The translations under genes were made by a program, and so were the position numbers. From Candidatus Fermentithermobacillaceae bacterium (GTDB lineage: Bacteria > Bacillota > Sulfobacillia > Fermentithermobacillales > Fermentithermobacillaceae), in assembly GCA_012842105.1 (NCBI GenBank), contig DUTL01000228.1, forward strand, positions 1 to 6,328: 6,328 nucleotides of DNA, read 5' to 3'. Below the pieces are notes generated by a model. It searched no databases. It was not told the origin of the DNA and saw only the letters and a program-made list of their open reading frames with translations. Below are positions 1 through 5,615 of the stretch, piece by piece; the first letter of the stretch is position 1; every line of letters begins with the position of its first letter.

Positions 1-167
1 ACAAAGGTACCGAGTTTTTGGCAGATTGAAAGTTGATGAGCGGCAAGGCGCAAAGGCTTGACAAAAAGCCTCTTGGGTATTCGTACAATGAGCTGAAACA
101 CTGATCGAAGCAGGCCCGGAACAATACTTGCATAAGCACAGGTAAATTGCAATAAGGGGTGTTGAGC
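1..167 (+). other. Upstream gene tail / hutI leader, no complete gene
   Basis: This stretch has no complete gene. All three forward frames are open from the left edge and close early, with TGA at 27-29, 34-36 and 59-61, so the last 8 to 19 codons of an upstream gene could lie here. The peptides are too short to say which frame is real or what the gene was. In clusters of this kind a folate-linked histidine gene such as ftcD or fchA would be expected upstream, but that is inference only. A TTGACA hexamer (58-63) and a TACAAT hexamer (84-89) are present, but the 20-base spacing is longer than the usual 17, so a sigma-A-type promoter is only a weak possibility. Confidence 0.4.
54..71 (+). repeat. 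Small hairpin upstream of hutI
   Basis: AGGCTT (54-59) and AAGCCT (66-71) form a perfect 6-bp stem around the 6-base loop GACAAA. The bases after it are not U-rich (CTTGGGTAT), so it does not look like a finished intrinsic terminator on the plus strand. The right arm and loop overlap a TTGACA hexamer (58-63). It could be a remnant of an upstream terminator, a regulatory site or chance. Confidence 0.35.
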
Positions 168-1469
168 GTGAACAAGGTTGACGTGAACAAGCATTCGGGT
201 AAGATTGCTGCTGACATGGTGATAACAAATATCGGCCAGCTTCTTACAATGAATCCAGGTAACGGGCCCAAAAGAGGCGCTGAAGCCAGTGATTTGGGGA
301 TCGTGGAAAACGCCTTCCTGGCCTCTTACGAAGGCAAAGTGGTGGCCCTTGGGCCCCGGGGCTCATTTAAAGAAATGGTGGAACTTATGGCGGGAGCCAG
401 GGTGATAGATGCTCATGGCAGGGTCGTTTCTCCAGGCTTTGTAGACTCGCACACTCATGTGGTTTTCGGTGGTTGGCGTGCAGATGAATATGGACTAAGG
501 TGCCGGGGTGCTTCCTACCTGGAGATTGCTGAAAAAGGCGGCGGAATCATGAGTACCGTGAGAGCAACCAGAGAAGCATCCAGGGAGGAACTGGTTGAAA
601 GAACTCTCGGTTTTCTTGACGACATGTTAAGTTTTGGTACCACTTCATGTGAAGCAAAAAGCGGCTACGGTTTGAACCTGGAAAGTGAGATAAAGCAGCT
701 TGAGGTAATCCAGGAATGTGGCCGCCGCCATCCTATTGATATTGTTCCCACGTTCATGGGCGCCCATGCCATACCTGCCGAGTTCAGACATGATCGTGAG
801 GCATATATTGACAAAGTAGTCCAGATGTTTGAGCCTGTCAGCAGTATGAAATTGGCCAGGTTCGCAGATGTATTCTGCGATGTGGGGAACTTTACCATAG
901 ACGAAACCAGGTATATCCTGGAAGTGGCCAGAAAGCACGGCTTCGAGCTAAAACTTCACGCAGATGAACTTGAGAATACCGGTGCGACTGAGTTAGCTTG
1001 TGATTTGGGCGCAGTGTCATGTGATCATCTGATAAAAGTGTCGTCAACGGGCATAGATCGGCTTTCGGCATCTGATACAATTGCCGTACTGCTCCCGGCC
1101 ACGTCGTGTTTTCTGGGCGAATGCCCGGGTGCCCCTGGCAGAGAGATGCTTGATCGTGGTGTAGCCGTGGCCTTGGCTACAGACTTCAATCCAGGTACGT
1201 GTACCGCCATGTCTATTCCCCTTTGTATGACTCTTGCTTGCTCTATGTTGCACTTTTCACCGGAAGAAGCGTTTGTAGCAGCTACCTGGAATGCTGCGTG
1301 GGCAGCGGGCCTTGGGGGCAGTGCAGGCGGTTTTGGACCGGGCCTGGCCATGGACGCAGTGATCTTTGATACACGGAATTACAGCGACGTTGCCTACAGG
1401 TTTGGCACAAACCTTGTTGACACGGTAATAAAAGCAGGAAAACCGGCTAGAAGCAAGAACAATAAGTAA
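168..1469 (+). CDS. hutI: Imidazolonepropionase (histidine degradation)
   Basis: HutI is the third enzyme of histidine breakdown. It is a cytoplasmic metal-dependent hydrolase that opens 4-imidazolone-5-propionate to N-formimino-L-glutamate. The protein shows the amidohydrolase layout from end to end. A short beta-rich N-terminal part precedes the metal-binding SHTH motif (His95 and His97, counting from this start), followed by GGWRADEY, the family-typical EAKSGYGL near 162-169, GAHAIP (His200), KLHADE near 262-267 (metal-ligand His and catalytic-region Glu), a DHL His at 287, and TDFNPGT with the metal-ligand Asp339. At 433 residues it is full length, slightly longer than the usual 405-425. 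GTG 168 is preferred because AAGGGGTG (154-161) puts the AAGGGG core 8 bases before it. In-frame GTG 159 and TTG 162 overlap or crowd that site. No hutH or hutU is in view. The downstream fhs suggests the formimino carbon is passed to folate. Confidence 0.95.
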   Translation: MNKVDVNKHSGKIAADMVITNIGQLLTMNPGNGPKRGAEASDLGIVENAFLASYEGKVVALGPRGSFKEMVELMAGARVIDAHGRVVSPGFVDSHTHVVFGGWRADEYGLRCRGASYLEIAEKGGGIMSTVRATREASREELVERTLGFLDDMLSFGTTSCEAKSGYGLNLESEIKQLEVIQECGRRHPIDIVPTFMGAHAIPAEFRHDREAYIDKVVQMFEPVSSMKLARFADVFCDVGNFTIDETRYILEVARKHGFELKLHADELENTGATELACDLGAVSCDHLIKVSSTGIDRLSASDTIAVLLPATSCFLGECPGAPGREMLDRGVAVALATDFNPGTCTAMSIPLCMTLACSMLHFSPEEAFVAATWNAAWAAGLGGSAGGFGPGLAMDAVIFDTRNYSDVAYRFGTNLVDTVIKAGKPARSKNNK

Positions 1470-1492
1470 TTGCAGTCTCTTATAACGCAATC

Positions 1493-1519
1493 AAGCCGAA
1501 TGCTCATAACAACCGGCTT
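1493..1519 (+). repeat. Hairpin just upstream of the small gene's ribosome site
   Basis: AAGCCG (1493-1498) and CGGCTT (1514-1519) make a perfect 6-bp stem with a 15-base loop. It directly abuts the SD-like AGGTGGTG at 1520-1527. With no U-run behind it, it is not a terminator. It could tune translation of the small downstream gene or stabilise an mRNA end. The right arm repeats eight bases (AACCGGCT) also found at 1441-1448 near the end of hutI, which may be chance. Confidence 0.35.
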
Positions 1520-1533
1520 AGGTGGTGAAAACA

Positions 1534-1770
1534 GTGGGCCAGGACAACAAAGGGATTCTTGAAGGCCGTAGAGAAAGAGATCTGGAAAAACAGTATCGCT
1601 CCAAGTTTCAACAATACGAGGACTGGAAGGCTTTGCAGGGTGAGGAGCCTGTGGTAGAGGCACCGCCACCCAAGGAAAAACCGAAGAAGGGTTTCACGAA
1701 ATTCGATTTCATATTCCTTGGTTTGGGCTTCCTGGTAGCTTTGCTTTGGCGGGGATGTCAACGGTCTTAG
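1534..1770 (+). CDS. Small protein with C-terminal membrane anchor, unknown function
   Basis: I do not recognise this 78-residue product and assign no function. Residues 1-35 are highly charged and probably helical (GRRERDLEKQYRSKFQQ region). A proline-rich linker follows (EAPPPKEKPKK, about 42-52), then one hydrophobic segment at about 56-72 (FDFIFLGLGFLVALLW), ending in a short RGCQRS tail with one Cys. Lysines before the segment favour a cytoplasmic N-terminus with a nearly tail-anchored helix. GTG 1534 is chosen because AGGTGGTG (1520-1527) lies 6 bases upstream. In-frame GTG 1522 and GTG 1525 fall inside that site and would leave no spacing. The gene sits 64 bases after hutI and 90 before fhs, so it is probably co-transcribed. 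The sensible SD and the clear split between a charged half and a membrane helix argue that it is a real gene. Confidence 0.7.
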   Translation: MGQDNKGILEGRRERDLEKQYRSKFQQYEDWKALQGEEPVVEAPPPKEKPKKGFTKFDFIFLGLGFLVALLWRGCQRS

Positions 1771-1800
1771 AAGGTGATCGCCTGCCGAGTGCTTTAGGCC

Positions 1801-1819
1801 TTTGCTATTGTATTTGCTA
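1801..1819 (+). repeat. Short direct repeat TTTGCTA x2 upstream of fhs
   Basis: The heptamer TTTGCTA occurs at 1801-1807 and 1813-1819, 12 bases apart, in the 90-base gap before fhs. It could be part of a regulator site, but two copies of an AT-rich 7-mer can easily arise by chance. No clear promoter or terminator was seen in this gap. Confidence 0.2.
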
Positions 1820-1860
1820 CGTGAAGCGTGGAGTTGTTATTCAAGAAAGGGGAGTTGATT

Positions 1861-3561
1861 TTGAAGTCAGATATTGAAATTGCCCAATCAGCCAACATGT
1901 TACCGGTATTGGAAATCACACGAGGCCTGGGGATTCCTGATGACTATGTTGAGAATTACGGCAAGTACAAAGCCAAACTTACCCTTGATTTACTGGATCA
2001 CATAAAGGACCGCCCCCGGGGAAAGTACATAGTGGTCACGGCTATCACTCCCACACCTTTAGGCGAAGGCAAAACCACAACCGCTATCGGGGTTGGGCAG
2101 GCCATGGGCAGGCTGGGCAAGAAGGTAATAAATACCATACGTCAGCCCTCTCTTGGCCCTGTGTTTGGGATCAAAGGCGGCGCCGCAGGCGGCGGCTATG
2201 CCCAGTGCATACCCATGGAGGATTTTAACCTTCATTTCACCGGGGATACCCATGCAGTTGCCACAGCCCACAATTTGCTGGGTGCGTTTCTTGACGCAAG
2301 CATTTTGCACAAGAACCCTCTCAAGATAGACCCGCTTACAATAACATGGCCCAGGGTATTGGATATATCTGACAGGTCCCTTCGAAACATAGTGATTGGA
2401 TTAGGCGGTTCTCAAAACGGTTATCCAAGGGAAACCGGTTTTGATATTGCCGTTGCATCTGAAGTCATGGCCATCTTAGCCCTGACCACCGGGCTCAAAG
2501 ATCTGAGAGAGAGATTGGGCCGTATAGTTGTAGGATACACATATGACGGAAAAGCCGTAACCGCTGAAGATTTGCAATGCGCGGGCGCCATGGCAGTTCT
2601 AATGAAGGACGCTATAAAGCCAAACGTCATTCAGACGCTTGAAAACACACCTGTATTTGTTCACGCAGGCCCCTTTGCAAACATTGCCCACGGCAACTCG
2701 TCGGTGCTTGCAGACATGATGGCAACGCAGCTTGCTGACTACACCATTACAGAAGCCGGTTTTGGGGCAGATATCGGCGCCGAGAAAATGTTCAATATTA
2801 AGTGCCGCCACAGCGGGTTGAAAATTGATGCTGCTGTGCTGGTAGCCACTGTTCGGGCCTTGAAAATGCATGGTGGTGCCATCAAGGTTGTTCCAGGCAA
2901 GCCGCTGGACAACGAAGTCCTGGCCAAAGAGGACATGGAAGCACTGGATAAGGGTTGCGAAAACTTAGACAAGCAGATCGAGAACGTTATTATGCAGGGA
3001 GTCCCCTGTATTGTGGCTCTCAACCACTTCCCAACCGACAGCGACAAGGAAGTCCGGTTTGTTCTGGATAGAGCCAAGAAATCCGGAGCTTCTGCAGCCG
3101 TCGTATCCAAAGTATGGGCTGAAGGCGGGGCAGGCGGCATAGATCTTGCCAATGCGATTATAGATGTGACTGAAAAAGAGCCTGCGGATTTCCGGTTCCT
3201 TTACCCCCTGGATGCTTCTATCAAGAAGAAGATCGAGACTATTGCCAAAAAGGTGTATGGAGCAGACGGCGTAGATTACTTGCCGCTGGCTAACAGGCAG
3301 ATACGGCGTTACAACAGGCTTGGGTTTGGAAACCTGCCCATTTGCATGGCCAAGACACACCTGTCGTTGTCTCATGATCCTAACCTAAAGGGGCGCCCAA
3401 GGGGCTTTAGGGTAACTGTCAGGGAGGTGCGGGCATCTATGGGAGCCGGGTTCTTGTATCCGCTTCTTGGCGAAATGAGAACCATGCCAGGGCTTCCTTC
3501 ACACCCGGCAGGAGCAGGTATGGATCTTGACAAAGACGGAAAGATCACCGGATTATTCTAA
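1861..3561 (+). CDS. fhs: Formate-tetrahydrofolate ligase (10-formyl-THF synthetase)
   Basis: Fhs joins formate to tetrahydrofolate at the cost of ATP, giving 10-formyl-THF. The reaction is reversible and can yield ATP. It is cytoplasmic and central to the methyl branch of the acetogenic pathway and to purine-type fermentation. From this start the 566-residue protein is full length and begins with the family-typical MKSDIEIAQ. It has the nucleotide loop TPTPLGEGKTTT (about 63-74), the glycine-rich SLGPVFGIKGGAAGGGYAQ (about 97-115), DRSLRNIVIGLGG near 171-183, EAGFGADIGAEKMFNIKCR (about 298-316), and ends with GKITGLF as many homologues do. TTG 1861 is chosen over in-frame GTG 1828 because AAGGGGAG (1847-1854) lies 6 bases before it and because the family N-terminus starts here. 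The extra residues from 1828 would be translated across the SD. Its place after hutI suggests a role in handling formimino-derived one-carbon units, but the gene alone does not prove acetogenesis. Confidence 0.97.
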   Translation: MKSDIEIAQSANMLPVLEITRGLGIPDDYVENYGKYKAKLTLDLLDHIKDRPRGKYIVVTAITPTPLGEGKTTTAIGVGQAMGRLGKKVINTIRQPSLGPVFGIKGGAAGGGYAQCIPMEDFNLHFTGDTHAVATAHNLLGAFLDASILHKNPLKIDPLTITWPRVLDISDRSLRNIVIGLGGSQNGYPRETGFDIAVASEVMAILALTTGLKDLRERLGRIVVGYTYDGKAVTAEDLQCAGAMAVLMKDAIKPNVIQTLENTPVFVHAGPFANIAHGNSSVLADMMATQLADYTITEAGFGADIGAEKMFNIKCRHSGLKIDAAVLVATVRALKMHGGAIKVVPGKPLDNEVLAKEDMEALDKGCENLDKQIENVIMQGVPCIVALNHFPTDSDKEVRFVLDRAKKSGASAAVVSKVWAEGGAGGIDLANAIIDVTEKEPADFRFLYPLDASIKKKIETIAKKVYGADGVDYLPLANRQIRRYNRLGFGNLPICMAKTHLSLSHDPNLKGRPRGFRVTVREVRASMGAGFLYPLLGEMRTMPGLPSHPAGAGMDLDKDGKITGLF

Positions 3562-3598
3562 CCTGCTGCAGGACTTACGAAAATGTGATTAGCCGAAT

Positions 3599-3604
3599 AA
3601 GGAG
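3599..3604 (+). promoter_or_regulatory. Strong SD that favours the upstream GTG start of the P1 peptidase
   Basis: AAGGAG lies 6 bases before GTG 3611. By contrast, the later in-frame ATG 3668 has only a weak GAGAG (3657-3661) before it. This site is the main reason for choosing the longer form of the downstream peptidase. Confidence 0.6.
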
Positions 3605-3610
3605 TGGGTT

Positions 3611-4696
3611 GTGCCTGCTGCAAGAAACAGACGCTGCACAGCCCATTTCCAAAAACGAGAGTGTGACATGAGTTCAATCGCAGATGTAAAAGGGGTTAAG
3701 ATGGGCCATGCCTGTGATTTCCAAGGCGTTACAGGCATAACCGTGGTTTTGTGTGAGGATGGGGCGGTGGGCAGTGTAGCTGTTGTGGGCGGGGCTCCGG
3801 GTACCCGGGAAACAGATTTGATGAAGCCGTCATTTACCGTGTCTGAAGTGCACGGCCTGTTCCTGGCCGGCGGCTCGGCTTTTGGGCTTGATGCTGCCGG
3901 AGGTATTGTGAGGTACTTAGAAGAAAGAGGCGCCGGTTTCGACACCCAGGTGGCCAAAGTGCCTATTGTAGCAGGTGCAGTAATATTCGATCTGGCAATA
4001 GGCGATTCAGGGTGCCGTCCCACCCCGGACATGGCGTATACTGCTTGTATCAATGCCCGAAGTTATGGTGCCCGCTCAGGAAATGTGGGAGCCGGCGTCG
4101 GAGCTACAGTAGGCAAACTTTGGGGGCCCCGGTACATGATGAAATCAGGTTTGGGCAATGGGGCCGTCAAACTTGAAAACGGAGTCCTGGTAGGATGCGT
4201 GATGGTTGTAAATGCTGCAGGGGATGTATATGATCCGGGAACCGGGCAGCCTTTGGCCGGTGCATACGATCGCGAAAACCGCAGGTTTTTGAGTTGCTCT
4301 GACAGGCTCGAGAAGAACCCTGCGGGCTCTGGCCAGATTTCTACCGGTAATGGCCATGATTTGGCCGGAAAAAACACTACAATTGGAGTGGTAGCCACTG
4401 ACGCGAGCCTTACCAAGGAGGAATGCAGGCGGGTCGCCATTATGGCCATGGGCGGCCTGGCCCAGGCAATAAGGCCGGCATTCACACCTTTTGACGGGGA
4501 CACTGTTTTTGCTGTCTCCACAGGGAAAGCAGAATACGGTAGATCCCGTTTGGATGCAGGGTTAAGGGCCTCTCTTGTGGCGCAAATAGGTATTGCCGCA
4601 CAGAAGGCTGTTGTAGACGCTGTGCTGGATGCGGTAGTTTGCTGTGAAGGTATAGCCGGAATTCCGGCCCGGTGTGGCCTGGGTTCTAGAGGCTGA
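3611..4696 (+). CDS. P1 family (DmpA/BapA-like, S58) self-processing aminopeptidase
   Basis: This belongs to the family of N-terminal-nucleophile aminopeptidases that cleave themselves into two chains. Known members act on N-terminal D-, L- or beta-amino acids, and the substrate here cannot be read from sequence. Family marks, counted from GTG 3611, are DVKGVKMGHA (25-34), GGAPGTRETDL (60-70), LAGGSAFGLDAAGG (85-98), the glycine-rich GNVGAGVGATVGK (157-169) and GKNTTIGVVATDASLTK (253-269). By analogy with DmpA, self-cleavage would fall between Asn255 and Thr256, making Thr256 the new N-terminal nucleophile. No signal peptide is seen, so a cytoplasmic location is likely. The start is open. GTG 3611 has a strong SD and gives 361 residues, with 19 basic, Cys-containing residues before the usual family start. 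ATG 3668 gives 342 residues, fits homologues better, but has a weak SD. It follows fhs by 49 bases and precedes a panT-like gene. Confidence 0.88.
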   Translation: MPAARNRRCTAHFQKRECDMSSIADVKGVKMGHACDFQGVTGITVVLCEDGAVGSVAVVGGAPGTRETDLMKPSFTVSEVHGLFLAGGSAFGLDAAGGIVRYLEERGAGFDTQVAKVPIVAGAVIFDLAIGDSGCRPTPDMAYTACINARSYGARSGNVGAGVGATVGKLWGPRYMMKSGLGNGAVKLENGVLVGCVMVVNAAGDVYDPGTGQPLAGAYDRENRRFLSCSDRLEKNPAGSGQISTGNGHDLAGKNTTIGVVATDASLTKEECRRVAIMAMGGLAQAIRPAFTPFDGDTVFAVSTGKAEYGRSRLDAGLRASLVAQIGIAAQKAVVDAVLDAVVCCEGIAGIPARCGLGSRG

Positions 4697-4711
4697 AACA
4701 GTCAAAGCACG

Positions 4712-4752
4712 ATGTATTCATTCAAGTACTTAGGCCCTCCGGATGAATACAT
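4712..4752 (+). repeat. 10-bp perfect inverted repeat (12-bp hairpin as RNA) in panT leader
   Basis: ATGTATTCAT (4712-4721) is the exact reverse complement of ATGAATACAT (4743-4752). As RNA the stem extends by U4722-G4742 and C4723-G4741 to 12 pairs, leaving a 17-base loop (4724-4740). The loop carries the small palindrome AAGTACTT (4724-4731) and a CCTCC (4736-4740). As DNA, the half-site centres are 31 bases apart, close to three helical turns, so a dimeric regulator site is also possible. It is not a terminator, since GTGGGTTGAG follows rather than a U-run. Confidence 0.6.
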
Positions 4753-4777
4753 GTGGGTTGAGAATGAAGAACACTGT

Positions 4778-4804
4778 GGATGGCAGATGCTAAGTCGCCA
4801 TACC
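4778..4804 (+). repeat. Second hairpin in the panT leader
   Basis: GGATGGC (4778-4784) pairs with GCCATACC (4797-4804) to give seven base pairs with one bulged A (4802) and a 12-base loop. Together with the 4712-4752 hairpin it makes the leader look structured. A single hairpin of this size may arise by chance. Confidence 0.35.
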
Positions 4805-4862
4805 GCCAATTTGCTTAACTATTTGAATTCGAACGGCATTCCCCGGGAGAGGAAGCCGGAAC

Positions 4863-4869
4863 GGAGGTG
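4863..4869 (+). promoter_or_regulatory. Ribosome binding site fixing the TTG start of panT
   Basis: GGAGGTG lies 8 bases before TTG 4878 and is a near-perfect anti-SD complement. It decides the non-ATG start of the panT-like gene. The wider CGGAGG (4862-4867) is exactly complementary to CCTCCG (4736-4741) at the loop edge of the upstream hairpin. Confidence 0.75.
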
Positions 4870-4877
4870 TCTCTACA

Positions 4878-5573
4878 TTGAAGTTATCTACTCGCCAGAT
4901 CACTTTGGTGGGCATACTTGGAGCTATGACAGTGGCATTAGGGCTTTTGCCTGTCGGTGGTTTTATTCCTGTACCAACCCCGGCAGGTTCGGCAACGACT
5001 ATGCACATACCTACGATTTTGGCTGGCATTTTTGAAGGGCCTGTTGCCGGTGCCATTGTGGGCGCTATTTTCGGCGGGTTTAGTTTCTGGAGGGCCCAGA
5101 CTAACCCAAATCCTGTGGCAAAACTGATGTTTTCCAATCCGGTAATTGCATTTCTACCCCGGATGCTTATTGGAGTAGTGTCTCACTATGTATATACACT
5201 TGCCCGAGGAACCAGAGGGCGGTTCTTTCTTATGTGCGTTACCATGGTTGCTTTGGGCCACACAGGGTATTGGAGCCTTGTTGAACAATCTCAAGCTGTG
5301 CGCTGGTTGGCTGCTATTGCATTGGGAGCTACCGGTGTGGCGGCAGTTGTGATCATAAATCAAAAAAGCAGCAAACAAGGGCCTGCTTTGGCCGCCATAT
5401 GCGGGAGTTTCACCAACACAATAGGAGTGATGGGGCTTTCTACGCTATTTAAGTACGTGCCGGTACAAGCAGCTGCGGCAGTGGGAATTACCCATGGAAT
5501 ACCGGAGGCCGTCGTTGCTATGGTACTCACAGATTTGATATACAGGGGCACTCGGACTATCCGGGAGCAGTAA
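4878..5573 (+). CDS. panT: ECF transporter S component, probably pantothenate-specific
   Basis: This is an integral membrane protein resembling substrate-binding S components of energy-coupling factor vitamin importers, which borrow a shared EcfA-EcfA'-EcfT module encoded elsewhere. Family-like features are the first helix (about 8-28), the GFIPVPTPAG loop (28-37), MHIPTILAGIFEGPVAGAIV in the second segment (42-61) ending FGGFSFWRA, the LPRMLIGVVSHYVYTL segment (93-108), SFTNTIGVMGL (177-187) and the final HGIPEAVVAMVLTDLIYR (206-223). At 231 residues it is longer than most S components (about 165-200). The surplus maps to about 111-168, between the usual fourth and fifth segments, and holds two extra hydrophobic stretches (116-135 and 142-160). 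The pantothenate assignment rests mainly on coaX following 42 bases downstream. Substrates of S components are hard to read from sequence alone, so the symbol is tentative. The start is TTG 4878, placed by GGAGGTG 8 bases upstream. Confidence 0.8.
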   Translation: MKLSTRQITLVGILGAMTVALGLLPVGGFIPVPTPAGSATTMHIPTILAGIFEGPVAGAIVGAIFGGFSFWRAQTNPNPVAKLMFSNPVIAFLPRMLIGVVSHYVYTLARGTRGRFFLMCVTMVALGHTGYWSLVEQSQAVRWLAAIALGATGVAAVVIINQKSSKQGPALAAICGSFTNTIGVMGLSTLFKYVPVQAAAAVGITHGIPEAVVAMVLTDLIYRGTRTIREQ

Positions 5574-5615
5574 GCGGGCCGGTGCTGTGACAAGTTTCGA
5601 TTGGGAGGGGTTCCA

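Larger units (their letters stand above)
4697..4877 (+). promoter_or_regulatory. Structured leader / longest intergenic gap, upstream of panT-coaX
   Basis: This 181-base gap is the longest here and can fold into at least two local hairpins (4712-4752 and 4778-4804) before the panT-like ribosome site (4863-4869). I could not match it to a riboswitch class I know, including THF, TPP, T-box, FMN and c-di-GMP types. No intrinsic terminator with a U-run and no clear promoter were found in it. It could be a 5' regulatory leader for vitamin B5 uptake, a protein operator, or a plain spacer with incidental structure. An open frame begins at ATG 4712 but has no SD and runs out of frame into panT, so it is not called as a gene. 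Confidence 0.4.

Noticed and set aside
54..80. Intrinsic terminator of an upstream gene
   Set aside because: The 6-bp hairpin is not followed by a U-run on the plus strand, and the minus-strand tail is only weakly T-rich.
40..90. Passing likeness (GCGCAAAGGC) to the c-di-GMP riboswitch core
   Set aside because: The other conserved blocks and the required paired helices are missing.
159..167. GTG 159 or TTG 162 as the hutI start
   Set aside because: Both overlap or nearly touch the AAGGGGTG ribosome site, while GTG 168 has normal spacing.
1828..1860. GTG 1828 as the fhs start
   Set aside because: It would translate through the strong SD AAGGGGAG, and the family N-terminus MKSDIEIAQ begins at TTG 1861.
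2739..3152. Long minus-strand open frames opposite fhs (also 2965-3375)
   Set aside because: They are mirror frames of a clear full-length enzyme and show no recognisable domain.
4063..4521. Minus-strand open frames opposite the P1 peptidase (also 3589-4053)
   Set aside because: They are low-complexity Pro/Thr/Ala/Ser products typical of the reverse of a Gly- and Ala-rich gene, with no family features.
4712..5035. 107-codon open frame starting at ATG 4712
   Set aside because: No SD precedes it, its start lies in the left arm of the hairpin, and about half of it overlaps the well-supported panT-like gene in another frame. It is treated as leader sequence.
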